Part shown: positions 45,123 through 54,030 of the stretch, one piece after another
Layout: every line of letters begins with the position of its first letter
Position numbering within the stretch: the stretch's first letter is position 1
DNA from: Promicromonospora soli
GTDB taxonomy: Bacteria > Actinomycetota > Actinomycetes > Actinomycetales > Cellulomonadaceae
Direction: 5' to 3'
Length of the DNA: 64,000 bases
Assembly: GCF_014653785.1 (NCBI RefSeq)
Contig: NZ_BNAS01000002.1
Location: forward strand, 718,807 to 782,806
Translations under genes and position numbers: made by a program
Notes under the pieces: model-generated
The model's database searches: none
What the model saw: the letters and a program-made list of their open reading frames with translations, nothing else
What the model was told of the DNA's origin: nothing

Positions 45123-45503
45123 ATGGACGAACGCGGTGCCGCCTCTCTGCAGACCGTTCTCACGTATCCGATCGTCCTGATGCTCATCTTCGCGATGGTG
45201 CAGGGCGTGCTCTACTTCCACGCGCAGAACACGGCGCAGTCCGTGGCGAACGGGGCCGTCCAGGCCGCGCGCGTCGAGGGCGGGAGCATCGACTCCGGAT
45301 ACGCGGAGGCGGCCGCGCGGCTCGCCCGCGGGGGCGACGCGTTCGCGTCGGTCGACGTGTCGGTGACGCGTGGCGAAGAGATGGCTACCGCGACGGTGGT
45401 CGGGCTCGCGCCGTCGATCGTGCCCGGGTTCCGGGGACTGCGGGTGGAGCAGTCGGCCACCGGGCCCGTAGAGCGGTTCACGTCGGCGGTGGTGGGTCCA
45501 TGA
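45123..45503 (+). CDS. TadE-like pseudopilin
   Basis: A 126-residue protein with a short charged N-terminus (MDERGAASLQTVLTYPIVLM), one hydrophobic segment, and a soluble C-terminal domain. The ERG-A pattern followed by a hydrophobic helix is characteristic of TadE-type proteins of Tad loci. It follows the pilin by 3 bases and overlaps the next gene by 4 nt. Role: minor pilin, inferred. Confidence 0.78.
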   Translation: MDERGAASLQTVLTYPIVLMLIFAMVQGVLYFHAQNTAQSVANGAVQAARVEGGSIDSGYAEAAARLARGGDAFASVDVSVTRGEEMATATVVGLAPSIVPGFRGLRVEQSATGPVERFTSAVVGP

Positions 45504-45934
45504 GGGCCGGTGGGGGCGGAGACGAGCGGGGCAATGTTGCTATCAACACCGCCGTGGTCTTTCCGATGCTGTTGCTCGTGGGGCTGCTGCTCGTGATGGC
45601 GGGGCGGCTGGTTCTCGCCGAGGGTGTGGTGCAGTCGGCGGCGAACGAGGCCGCGCGGGCGGCGTCGATCAGCCGGACGGCGACCGTGGCCGGGGCGCAG
45701 GCGACGTCCACCGCCCGGTCGACGCTGGTGAACTCCGGGGTGCGGTGCGCGTCGACGTCGGTCATGCCGACCACCGACGCCTTCGCCCTGCCGCTCGGGA
45801 CCGTGGGGACCATCACCGTGCGTGTGGAGTGCGTGGTGCCGCTGCGCGACCTCGGGCTGCCGGGCGCGCCGGGCTCGCGGACGATCAGCGCGACCGGGAC
45901 GTCGGTGCTCGACGCCTACCGGGGGCGGTCATGA
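45500..45934 (+). CDS. TadE-like pseudopilin
   Basis: A 144-residue paralogue of the previous protein: N-terminal DERGNVAINTAVVFPMLLLV then one helix and a domain with two cysteines (near residues 89 and 112) that may form a disulfide outside. The ATG overlaps the preceding stop; the end overlaps the next gene. This arrangement of consecutive TadE-like proteins is common in actinobacterial Tad loci. Confidence 0.78.
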   Translation: MRAGGGGDERGNVAINTAVVFPMLLLVGLLLVMAGRLVLAEGVVQSAANEAARAASISRTATVAGAQATSTARSTLVNSGVRCASTSVMPTTDAFALPLGTVGTITVRVECVVPLRDLGLPGAPGSRTISATGTSVLDAYRGRS

Positions 45935-46350
45935 CCAGGGATCGCGAGCAGGGCGAGGTCAACATCCTCGCGGCGGGCATGGTGCCGGCGCTCATCATCG
46001 CCATCGGCCTGGTGGTCGACGGCGGCGGGCGGCTGCACGCCGAGGACGAGGCCGAGTACGCCGCCGACCAGGCAGCGCGGGCCGCCGCACAACAGATCCG
46101 GATCGACCGCGCGCAGCTGGGACTGCCCCCCGAGGTGGATCCCGCGCGCGCCACACAGGCTGCCGCCGACACCCTCGGCGCGCTGGGCGTGCAGGGCGGC
46201 GTGACCGCCGTCAACGGCGCCACCGTCAACGTGGGTACCCAGGTCACCTACGAGACCACGTTTCTCACGTTGATCGGAATCAGCTCGCTCAGTGTCACGG
46301 CCGACGCCGAGGCGCGAGCAGTCCGCGGTATAGGACAGGAGGAATCCTGA
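45931..46350 (+). CDS. TadG-like pilus protein
   Basis: A 139-residue protein starting MTRDREQGEVNILAAGMVPA, with one N-terminal helix and a soluble C-terminal region (TYETTFLTLIGISSLSVTAD). The N-terminus is of the Rv/TadG type (G-E-V/F hydrophobic). I chose the ATG at 45931 because it overlaps the preceding stop; no longer start is credible. The last base overlaps the next ATG. Confidence 0.75.
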   Translation: MTRDREQGEVNILAAGMVPALIIAIGLVVDGGGRLHAEDEAEYAADQAARAAAQQIRIDRAQLGLPPEVDPARATQAAADTLGALGVQGGVTAVNGATVNVGTQVTYETTFLTLIGISSLSVTADAEARAVRGIGQEES

Positions 46351-49300
46351 TGAGCACCTCGACAGTCCAGGGTCGTGCGGTGACCGGTGATCCGGGCGCA
46401 CCGCGAGGGGGCACGGGCGCACGAGTGGTGAGAGGGCTGGGCGCGGCGCTGCTGCTGGTCGCGCTCGTCGTCGGGATCCCGATCGGCCTCTGGTTACTCG
46501 GCGGACCGGTCTGGACCGGGCCCGTCAGCCTCGACCGGATCATCTCGACGCTGAGCAGCCCCGACGTGACCGGGTCGGTGCTGCTCGGGCTGGTCAAGGT
46601 CGTCGGCTGGATCGCGTGGCTGACGTTCGCGATCGCCGTCGTGATCGAGGTGGTCGCGGCGTTGCGCGGCCGCCGTTCGCCGCACGTGCGTGGGCTCGGG
46701 GCGCAGCAGCGTGCCGCAGCGGTGCTCGTCGGCGCAGTGATCGCGATGCTGGTGGCGGCGCCGTCGGTGGCGCCGGCGATGGCCGCGCCCACGCCGGTCG
46801 AGGTCGGCGAGGCCGGGACCGTGGCGACCGCTCCGGTCCAGCCGGGCGCCGCCGAGGCGGCGGGCAGGACGGGTGGGGGCCTGGCCGATGCGGGCCAGCG
46901 TGCCCAGGCGGACGAGGCGCCGTCGGCCACCTACACCGTGCAGCGGGGCGACTCGCTGTGGAAGATCGCCGAGCAGACCCTGGGCGACGGCGCGCGGTTC
47001 AAGCAGATCGCCGACCTCAACTACGGCGTGCCCCAGGCCGACGGCAGCGCGCTCGACTCCGGGCACTGGATCGAGCCGGGCTGGGTGCTGAGGCTGCCGG
47101 CGGCGGCGTCGGGCACGGACGACAACACCGATACGGGTGGCACTGTCGACGTGCGCACCAGTGGCAATTCACCGGAGTCGGCCGAGGTGGTCGTCGAGAC
47201 CGGCGACACCCTGTGGGGGATCGCCGAGGAGAAGCTCGGCGACGGGGCCAAGTACCCGGAGGTCTACGAGGCGTCGCGCGCCACGGAGCAGCCGGGCGGG
47301 GCGCGACTCGCCGATCCCGACCTCATTCTTCCGGGCTGGACCGTGACGGTCCCTGGTGCGGGGGAGTCGGCGTCGGACGCCGGGGGCAAGGGTGCACGGA
47401 CCGACGGCGCGGCGCAGCGGTCGCCGGGCGCAGACGAGCCATCCGGCGAGTCGACGTCGGAGGCCGCGGGCGCCGAGAAGCCGGGTGCCGAGAATCAGGG
47501 TGCCGAGAAGCCGGGTGCGGCGGAGGCCGCGGGCGAGGCGGCTGGATCAGCCGCGGATCAGTCCACTCCCGAGGCCGAGGGGTCCGGCGACACGACCCCC
47601 GCCGACGACAAGGCATCGAGGGCCGCGGGCACTGCCGGGGCGAAGATCGGCGAGCGCGATGCCGCCGAGGACAACGGCCCCGAGCAGACCGCGCCGTCGA
47701 CCGAGGTGGCGCCCGAGGACGCCGTCGAGGTCGAGCCGGACGACATCGAGGAGCCCGCCGGCGCGGGGAACGACGTCGTGGAGGAGCAGGCGCCCTCGGC
47801 GGAGCAGCCTGCCGGTGAGCGGCCGGCCGGGGAGGCCCCGGCTGCCGAGGAGCCGAACCGCGCGGGGCAGAACGCTGCCCCGAAGTCGCCTGCTGCGGAC
47901 GGCGCACGTCAGGACGGCGCAGACGAGCTCGACCCCGCGGACGCCGCGACCGGCTCGGCAGGTATCGGCCGGCCTGGTGACGAGGAGCCCGCACCCGAGA
48001 AGACCGCGGAGGGGAACCTCGTGCCGCAGGCGCCGCCCGCGCCGCAGGAGACGTCCGAGCCCCAGTACGACGAGGTCACTCCCGAGGACCTCCAGAACGA
48101 TCCGAACCTCGAGCCGGACGAGTCGGCGCCGCAGGGTCGCTCGCTGGACGACACGGTTCCGGGCAGCGGGCTGATAGCCGACGAGCTCATGCCGCAGGAC
48201 GAGCCCGACGAGCCCGCCGCCGAGGAGACGTCGTCCGGGAGTGGTACGACCTGGGGCGACGATCCGGCGTCGGACGACGACGTGGCGACCGACAACGCTG
48301 CGGAACCGCTGATCGAGGAGCCCGCCCAGGCGGTTCCCGACTCCGACGTCGAGGCGACGTCGAGGGGCGGCTCGGCGTCCGACGAGGTGCTGCCCGACGA
48401 GATCGCGGGCGACGAGCCGGTCGCGGGGGAGAGCGTTCCGGAGGTCGCCGTCGAGACGTTCCCGCCCGTAGAGGTGGAGGGCGCAAACACTGGGGCCGGG
48501 GAGAACGGATCCGGCGAGAGCCAGGACGGGCCGGCAGATACCGACGCCCCGCCGCAGTCCCAGTCCGGCACCATGGCTGCCGCCGCTACCCCGGCCGGGA
48601 CCGGCGCGTCCCTCCTGGAGTCGGCGGCCGAATCCGCATCCGACATCGCCTCGGACCTCGGCGACGGCCTCGACGAGTCGGTCGAGGTCCGCACCGCCGT
48701 CGGCGTCGGCGGGCTGCTCGCCGCAGGCCTGCTCGCGCTGGTCGCCGTGAAGCGGCGTCGGGCGCGCAAGGGCCGCGAGCCGGGCGAGACGATAGCCGTG
48801 CCGGGACCGGAGACCCCGGCGGGCGCGCTCGAGCTCGACCTGCGCACCGTCGAGGACCCCTTCGGGCGCAGCCAGGTGGACAGTGCGCTGCGCGGCCTCG
48901 CGCTGTGGCACCGCGAACGTGGCCTGCCGCTCCCCGGGGTGCGCATCGCGCGGCTGAAGAGCGGCGAGTTCGTCGAGCTCTACCTCGACCGTGCCGCCGA
49001 CCTGCCCGAACCCTGGGCCAGCACCACCGACAGGTTCGTCTGGCAGCTCGCGGCGAGCGACGCCGACGCGGCTTCGCGGGTCTCGACGGGCTCGACCACC
49101 GACTCGCGGGTCGAGCTTGTCGAGACCGACGGCGAGGCGCCCTACCCGGCACTCGTCACCGTCGGTCACGACGACGAGGACACGCACCTCATGCTCGACC
49201 TCGAGAACCTCGCGTGCCTCGACATCCGCGGCACGGACGTCGCCGCGCAGGCGACGCTCGCGGCGCTCGCGGTCGAGCTGGCCACGAGCCTGTGGGCGGA

Positions 49301-50897
49301 CGACCTGCAGGTCACCGTCGTCGGCACGCTCGGCGAGCTGCCGGGCGTCGTCGACACGGGCCGGGTCCGGCACGTCTCCAGCCTTGCGGGCATCCTCCGC
49401 GAGCTGGAGGCCCGGGCCTCCGACGTCGAACGTACGCTCGCCCAGGTGGGCGCTACCGCCGTGGCCGACGCGCGGGGCCGCGGGCTGGCGACCGACGCCT
49501 GGACGCCCGAGATCCTGCTCGTCGGCGAGCGGCTCGACCTGACCGAGCGCGCCCGGCTCGAGGGCCTCGTCGAGCGGGTGCCCGGCGTGGGGATCGCGGC
49601 CGTGACGTCCAGCGCGGAGGTCGGTGACTGGGTGCTCGACCTCACCGGCGAGCTCACCAACGGGGACACCACCCGCGGCATCCTCATGCCGGCCTACATC
49701 GCGGTGCGTCCGCAGCAGCTCGACGCCGCCACCTATGCGCAAGCGCTGGCCTTGCTGGCCGACCCGGAGACCGCCCCTGGTCCCGCGTGGAGCCGTTCGA
49801 TCGACCGCACCGAACCGACGCTGGAGGAGATCCCCATGGAGGTGGTCCGCGCCGGTGCCGCGGATTCGGACGTGGCGGTCGGGGAGGCCGCGGGCCTCGC
49901 GCCCTCGCCCGGTTACGCGGTCGGGGCGGCCGGCAGCGGTTCGACGACGCAGGGTGAGCGCTTCTCGCCGTGGGCGAGGGCCGCGGTGAGCGTGGCGACA
50001 CCGCCGCTGGGGACACCGATCGTTGCACCAGCGTCGGCGGTCGAGCCTGTCGAAGCTTCGGGACCGGCCGAGACCGGTCCCGTGGCCGAGCCGGCCGAGG
50101 CCAAGCCACCGGTGGTGCGCGTGCTGGGGAACGTCGAGCTAGCAGGGGCGACCGGCGTGGAGATGCCCTCCACGCACCAGCGGCAGGCCACCGAGCTGAT
50201 CGCGTTCCTGGCGTTCAACCCGGGTTCGCGCGGTTCGGACATCTCGAAGGCGCTGTGGCCGTCGCGCGAGCCGAACCTGGCGACGCGGCGCTCGGCGGTC
50301 TCGCGCGCGCGGCGCTGGCTGGGCACGGACCCGGACGGCTACGAGTACCTGCCGCGCTACTGGTCCGCGGATGACGGCGGCCAGGCCGACCTCGAGTCCG
50401 CTGGCTACCGGCTGCGCGGGGTCACCACGGACTGGCACACGTTCTGCGACCTGGTCGGCTCGGACATCGCGCAGACGCCGACGTCGGACCTGCTGGCCGC
50501 GCTGGACCTGGTGCGGGGACGGCCGTTCGAGGGCGTGCCGCTGCGCAAATACGGGTGGGCGGAGCAGCTGATGCACACGATGTCGTCGGGTGTGGTGGAC
50601 GTGTCCCACGAGGTGGCTCGACGCGCGCTGCTGGCGGGCGACGTGGCGATGGCGCGGCACGCGTCCCAGGTGGGGCGGCTCGCCGACCCGGTGGACGAGC
50701 GGTCGTGGCGGAACGGCATCCGCGCCGAGATCGCCTCCGGGCGGCGGGACGCGGTGGGCCGGCTCGTCGACCGTCTGCGGGACCACCTGGAGCAGCTCGC
50801 CATGGAGCCCGAGCCGGACACCGAGGAGCTGCTGGCTCAGGTGGACGAGCAGGACCGCCGTCGTGGAGCGGACTCGGCGCGAAGCCCGCGGGGGTAG
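46350..50897 (+). CDS. Giant LysM-BTAD membrane protein of the Tad locus
   Basis: A 1515-residue protein with several architectures in one chain. Two or three N-terminal helices (residues about 27-140) come first, then two LysM domains (near 193 and 280, signatures YTVQRGDSLWKIAE and VVVETGDTLWGIAE). A 450-residue acidic disordered stretch and another helix near 785-803 follow. A C-terminal BTAD-type helical/transcription-regulator region (about 1255-1510) ends the protein. GGACAGGAGGAATCCTG precedes the ATG. It probably couples wall binding to a cytoplasmic regulatory domain, but the direct role in pilus synthesis is unproven. Confidence 0.85.
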   Translation: MSTSTVQGRAVTGDPGAPRGGTGARVVRGLGAALLLVALVVGIPIGLWLLGGPVWTGPVSLDRIISTLSSPDVTGSVLLGLVKVVGWIAWLTFAIAVVIEVVAALRGRRSPHVRGLGAQQRAAAVLVGAVIAMLVAAPSVAPAMAAPTPVEVGEAGTVATAPVQPGAAEAAGRTGGGLADAGQRAQADEAPSATYTVQRGDSLWKIAEQTLGDGARFKQIADLNYGVPQADGSALDSGHWIEPGWVLRLPAAASGTDDNTDTGGTVDVRTSGNSPESAEVVVETGDTLWGIAEEKLGDGAKYPEVYEASRATEQPGGARLADPDLILPGWTVTVPGAGESASDAGGKGARTDGAAQRSPGADEPSGESTSEAAGAEKPGAENQGAEKPGAAEAAGEAAGSAADQSTPEAEGSGDTTPADDKASRAAGTAGAKIGERDAAEDNGPEQTAPSTEVAPEDAVEVEPDDIEEPAGAGNDVVEEQAPSAEQPAGERPAGEAPAAEEPNRAGQNAAPKSPAADGARQDGADELDPADAATGSAGIGRPGDEEPAPEKTAEGNLVPQAPPAPQETSEPQYDEVTPEDLQNDPNLEPDESAPQGRSLDDTVPGSGLIADELMPQDEPDEPAAEETSSGSGTTWGDDPASDDDVATDNAAEPLIEEPAQAVPDSDVEATSRGGSASDEVLPDEIAGDEPVAGESVPEVAVETFPPVEVEGANTGAGENGSGESQDGPADTDAPPQSQSGTMAAAATPAGTGASLLESAAESASDIASDLGDGLDESVEVRTAVGVGGLLAAGLLALVAVKRRRARKGREPGETIAVPGPETPAGALELDLRTVEDPFGRSQVDSALRGLALWHRERGLPLPGVRIARLKSGEFVELYLDRAADLPEPWASTTDRFVWQLAASDADAASRVSTGSTTDSRVELVETDGEAPYPALVTVGHDDEDTHLMLDLENLACLDIRGTDVAAQATLAALAVELATSLWADDLQVTVVGTLGELPGVVDTGRVRHVSSLAGILRELEARASDVERTLAQVGATAVADARGRGLATDAWTPEILLVGERLDLTERARLEGLVERVPGVGIAAVTSSAEVGDWVLDLTGELTNGDTTRGILMPAYIAVRPQQLDAATYAQALALLADPETAPGPAWSRSIDRTEPTLEEIPMEVVRAGAADSDVAVGEAAGLAPSPGYAVGAAGSGSTTQGERFSPWARAAVSVATPPLGTPIVAPASAVEPVEASGPAETGPVAEPAEAKPPVVRVLGNVELAGATGVEMPSTHQRQATELIAFLAFNPGSRGSDISKALWPSREPNLATRRSAVSRARRWLGTDPDGYEYLPRYWSADDGGQADLESAGYRLRGVTTDWHTFCDLVGSDIAQTPTSDLLAALDLVRGRPFEGVPLRKYGWAEQLMHTMSSGVVDVSHEVARRALLAGDVAMARHASQVGRLADPVDERSWRNGIRAEIASGRRDAVGRLVDRLRDHLEQLAMEPEPDTEELLAQVDEQDRRRGADSARSPRG
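49079..49127. repeat. In-frame dispersed repeat pair in the LysM-BTAD gene
   Basis: One variant copy (GGTCTCGACGGGCTCGACCA, 49079-49098) and one nearly full copy (GGTCGAGCTTGTCGAGACC, 49109-49127) lie in opposite orientations and are translated as VSTGSTTDSRVELVET in a variable loop. A shorter partial copy is at 50039-50055 (VEPVEA). Confidence 0.75.
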
Positions 50898-50904
50898 GTC
50901 GCTC

Positions 50905-51060
50905 GCTGGTCGACCTGTTCGCTGGTCGAGCCGTTCGGTGGTCGAGCTTGTCGAGACCCAGCTCGGTCGATCGAGCCTGCCGCTGGTCGAGCTTGTCGAG
51001 ACCCTGGAGCGGGTCTCGACAAGCTCGACCCATGGCGTGGCAACCGAGCTTGTCGAGGCC
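50905..51060. repeat. Dispersed-repeat cluster between the Tad locus and asparaginase
   Basis: About five full or partial copies of TGGTCGAGCTTGTCGAGACC fill the gap between two convergent genes, in both orientations. The pair at 50985-51004 and 51011-51030 is a perfect 20-bp inverted repeat with a 6-nt loop, which would form a stable hairpin and probably works as a transcription terminator for both genes. Confidence 0.85.
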
Positions 51061-51062
51061 CG

Positions 51063-52307
51063 TCAGTCCTGGCCGAAGGTCGGGGTTCCGTAGTCCTCGA
51101 ACCAGTCGCGGGCCTCGTCGATGTCGTCCGTGAACGCGCGGGACAGCAGGAGCAGCAGCCGCGCCTTGACGGGCGTGAGGTCGCCGCCCGCGATCACGCC
51201 GTCGCCGGTCCCGTACGAGCTGCCCGAGCCGGTGCGCGTCGTCGAGACGAACCAGACGCCGTCGGCCACCGCGGCGGTCCGGGCCGTGCCCATGGCGCGG
51301 GAGATGCCGCCCGCGCCGGTCCCCGCCGTGACGATGCCGGTGGCGCCGGCCTCGTGGAACCCGGCGATCGCCTCGCCGCCGGCCTGCTGGTAGGACATTG
51401 CGATCTCGACCTTCGGCAGGTCCTCGGGGCCGACGTCGGACAGGTCGAAGGGCGTGTACCAGTGGCTGCCGTCGCAGTCGAGCACGCGGGCCGGTGCCCG
51501 GCCGAGCGTGATGGTGTCGCCGTCGATCCAGCCGAGCACGCCGTACTCGCGGGACTGGAAGGTATCGGTGCGGTACGAGTTGGTCTTGGTGACGTCGCGG
51601 GCAGCCTGGATCTCGTCGTTCAGCATGAGGACCGTGCCGAAGCAGTAGGTCTGCTGGGAGGCCGCGACCTTGATCGCGTTGTAGAGGTTGGCGGGCGCGT
51701 CGGTGCCGAACATGAGGTCGGAGTCGGGGCCGTCGCCCGCGCCCCAGGGGCGCATGGAGCCGGAGGTGATGACTGGCTTCTTGGACTGGACCGTGAGGTC
51801 GAGCCAGTAGGCGAACTCCTCCTGGGTGTCCGTTCCGGTCGTGACGACGACGGCGTCCGCGTCCTCCAGCGCTTCCTCGACCGTGAGCGTGAGCTCGTGG
51901 AACTGGGCGATCGAGTAGCCCGACGAGCCCGCGTTGCCGAACTGGATCGACGAGACGTCGGCGACCGCGTCGAGCTCGGGGCGCAGGGTGTCGAGCATGT
52001 CCTCCATGAGGTAGGTACCGGCGCGATAGTTGGTGAAGGTGTCGCGGCCGGACGCCTTGCCGGCGATGGTGCCGCCCGTCGCGACGACGACCACCTTCGG
52101 CTTGCGATCCTTCAGGGCGGTGGCCTGCTCGTATCCGGCCGACTGGATGCCGAGCGGGTTGGTCCCGGCGGCCTGGACGCTGACGGGTGCGGGCGCCTGG
52201 CCGGCGGCGATATTCCAGCCGACGGCGCCGGCGAGCGTCGCCGTCCCGAGGACTGCGGCTGTCGCGGCCGCGATGGTGCGCCGGGTGAGGGCGATGACTG
52301 TGGGCAT
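51063..52307 (-). CDS. Secreted L-asparaginase, type II
   Basis: A 414-residue asparaginase that hydrolyses extracellular asparagine to aspartate. It has an N-terminal signal peptide (TRRTIAAATAAVLGTATLAG, with a twin-Arg look, so Tat export is possible). The catalytic residues are in VVVATGGTIAGKASG (Thr near residue 79) and VVVTTGTDTQEEFA (Thr-Asp near 157). The SGSMRPWGAGDGPDS segment is also conserved. The length matches the secreted type II group. It converges on the LysM-BTAD gene across repeats. Confidence 0.92.
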   Translation of the reverse strand: MPTVIALTRRTIAAATAAVLGTATLAGAVGWNIAAGQAPAPVSVQAAGTNPLGIQSAGYEQATALKDRKPKVVVVATGGTIAGKASGRDTFTNYRAGTYLMEDMLDTLRPELDAVADVSSIQFGNAGSSGYSIAQFHELTLTVEEALEDADAVVVTTGTDTQEEFAYWLDLTVQSKKPVITSGSMRPWGAGDGPDSDLMFGTDAPANLYNAIKVAASQQTYCFGTVLMLNDEIQAARDVTKTNSYRTDTFQSREYGVLGWIDGDTITLGRAPARVLDCDGSHWYTPFDLSDVGPEDLPKVEIAMSYQQAGGEAIAGFHEAGATGIVTAGTGAGGISRAMGTARTAAVADGVWFVSTTRTGSGSSYGTGDGVIAGGDLTPVKARLLLLLSRAFTDDIDEARDWFEDYGTPTFGQD

Positions 52308-52416
52308 ACGTTTCTTCCCCTTTGGTCGGCTTGTCGTCGACGCTAGGGGTCAGGAGTTTCGACGGGATTGCCCGGATGTTGACGTGGGTCGACCGTTGGT
52401 CCAGCTGGTCGGTCGT

Positions 52417-52436
52417 TGGTCGAGCCTGTCGAGACC
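52417..52436. repeat. Dispersed repeat copy upstream of the lipoprotein gene
   Basis: TGGTCGAGCCTGTCGAGACC differs from the consensus by one base. It lies between the asparaginase and lipoprotein genes, next to a DnaA box. Confidence 0.8.
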
Positions 52437-52442
52437 CCCAGG

Positions 52443-52451
52443 TTGTCCACA
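52443..52451 (+). promoter_or_regulatory. Perfect DnaA box outside oriC
   Basis: TTGTCCACA is an exact DnaA box, about 50 kb from oriC and just upstream of the lipoprotein promoter region. It may be fortuitous or a regulatory site. Confidence 0.45.
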
Positions 52452-52497
52452 GGGCCCACTTTCCGGATCGCGTGGGCCCGGCTAGCGTCATTCCCGG

Positions 52498-52517
52498 CCG
52501 TTGCGGATACGCAACGG
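52498..52517. promoter_or_regulatory. Operator-like palindrome upstream of the lipoprotein gene
   Basis: CCGTTGCGGATACGCAACGG has perfect 8-bp arms around GATA and lies 28 bp upstream of the lipoprotein ATG, close to a possible -10 (TAGCGT near 52483). The same element appears at 54736 and in oriC. Confidence 0.65.
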
Positions 52518-52544
52518 TGGGGCGTGAGGGGCAGGGGGACGCGG

Positions 52545-53138
52545 ATGGCTGGCGCGACGATGCGTATGGCGGGGCTGGTCGTGGTGGTCGGCTTGGCGCT
52601 GTCCGGGTGTACGGGATCGACGCCGGATCCGGACGTTGCTGGGTCTTCGACCCGGGAGCCGACGTCGGAGGTGTCCCCTTCCGCTAGCCCTACTCCGTCG
52701 GTGCCGGCCAAGCCGGAGCGCCCGGACGCGATGAAGCGTGACGACGCGGAGGGCGCGGCGGCGGCGGCGGAGTACTTTATCGAGCTCTACCCGTACGTGA
52801 TGGCGACGGGGGATACCGAGGAGTTCAAGGCGATGTCGCACCGGGCGTGCGGGTTCTGCGAACAGGCCCTCAAGGACGCTGATCGGATCGAGGATCGGGA
52901 GCAGAACTTCCAAGGCGGGGAGACCGCGGTAAAGGTCCTCGACCAGTACCTTCAGGATCATCTGACCGGCATCTATCCGCTAGATGTTGAGGTCAAGCAA
53001 GAAGCGTCCGAGACCGTGGACGCTGATGGATCTGTGTTTTCGTCAGCCGAGGCTCAAGTGTCGGAGCACCGCGTTGAAGTCGGTCGTAAGAATGATCGTT
53101 GGGTCGTCGTCGCGATCGCGCCGAGGCCTGAACCATGA
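52545..53138 (+). CDS. DUF6318-like lipoprotein
   Basis: A 197-residue lipoprotein: the N-terminus is hydrophobic and ends in the lipobox LALSGC (Cys near residue 23), followed by a Ser/Pro/Thr-rich spacer and a helical/beta domain (AAAAEYFIELYPYVMATGDT, then FKAMSHRACGFCEQALKDAD). The pair of cysteines may be redox active or structural. I chose the ATG at 52545, with GGGGGAC upstream. It overlaps the next gene by 4 nt. DUF6318 is a family of actinobacterial lipoproteins of unknown role. Confidence 0.8.
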   Translation: MAGATMRMAGLVVVVGLALSGCTGSTPDPDVAGSSTREPTSEVSPSASPTPSVPAKPERPDAMKRDDAEGAAAAAEYFIELYPYVMATGDTEEFKAMSHRACGFCEQALKDADRIEDREQNFQGGETAVKVLDQYLQDHLTGIYPLDVEVKQEASETVDADGSVFSSAEAQVSEHRVEVGRKNDRWVVVAIAPRPEP

Positions 53139-54016
53139 GTCCGGCAAGCGCGGTGGGAGTTGCCGTGGCGTTGGTTCTGGCTGCAAGTCAGTCCAACGAA
53201 CAACCGACCTTCAGTGGGACGTCGGAGCATGATCAGGTCTCAATTGAAGCGATTGCTCCACCAGAAGCTTCGAACGCTACGCCCGCGTCGGGTGACAGCT
53301 CCGGGGTTGCACTTGCCTTGCCGCCCATACGCCAATGGCGGATCACCCCCGCTATGTGCTTCCTGCGGGATCTCGGCGGTGCCACCGTCCTTGCCGAATC
53401 CTGCACCGAGGGCCGTCAGCTCGCCTATGCCGGGATCGAATGCGAGGACGACGAGCAGCCGGTCGGTGCCCTGTTCGAGCAACGTCGAGTGTCGGGCGAG
53501 TGGTCGGACGCCGCGCTGGTCGAGGAGGAGTCCTGCCTGGCCGAGCGTCGGCAGCAGATCGACATCCCCGCGGCCGCGGCGCGTGCCTTCCAGGAGATGG
53601 AGATCGCTCCGTCGGACGTGAACGTGCAACCGCCGGACGGCTGGACCCTCGTCAACGTCGACACGATCGCTTTCACCGACACGACACCCCGCACGTTGAG
53701 CACCAGCCTGTTCGGCATCCCAGTGGAGATCCGGGCGGTGCCAAACACCTACGCCTGGGACTTCGGAGATGGCTCGGCGCCCCTGACCACCACCGATCCC
53801 GGCGCTCCGTACCCGGCGCACACGATTGCCCACGCCTACGCGAAGAAGGGTGCGGCGACCATCTCGCTTACCACCACGTGGCGCGGCCAGTTCCGGCTGG
53901 CCGGCGAGCCCACCTGGCGGGACGTGGCGGGAGAGGGAACGACGGTGTCGTCGTCGGACAGCCTGGAGATCCTGGAGGCGAGGGCGCGGCTCGTGGAGGA
54001 CCTGTATGGCGGCTGA
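53135..54016 (+). CDS. Exported PKD-domain protein
   Basis: A 293-residue exported protein with a signal peptide (SAVGVAVALVLAASQ). The C-terminal half has a PKD-like Ig domain, with the signature YAWDFGDGSAPLTTT near residue 210 and HAYAKKGAATISLTTTW after it. Cysteines in the middle (MCFLRDL, AESCTEG, AGIECED) may form disulfides. It overlaps the lipoprotein gene, so the two form a module and probably act together at the cell surface. Confidence 0.82.
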   Translation: MSPASAVGVAVALVLAASQSNEQPTFSGTSEHDQVSIEAIAPPEASNATPASGDSSGVALALPPIRQWRITPAMCFLRDLGGATVLAESCTEGRQLAYAGIECEDDEQPVGALFEQRRVSGEWSDAALVEEESCLAERRQQIDIPAAAARAFQEMEIAPSDVNVQPPDGWTLVNVDTIAFTDTTPRTLSTSLFGIPVEIRAVPNTYAWDFGDGSAPLTTTDPGAPYPAHTIAHAYAKKGAATISLTTTWRGQFRLAGEPTWRDVAGEGTTVSSSDSLEILEARARLVEDLYGG

Positions 54017-54030
54017 TGTGAGCGCATCGG

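Noticed and set aside
47547-49742. 731-residue minus-strand ORF
   Set aside because: Antisense to the LysM-BTAD gene, low complexity and without motifs.
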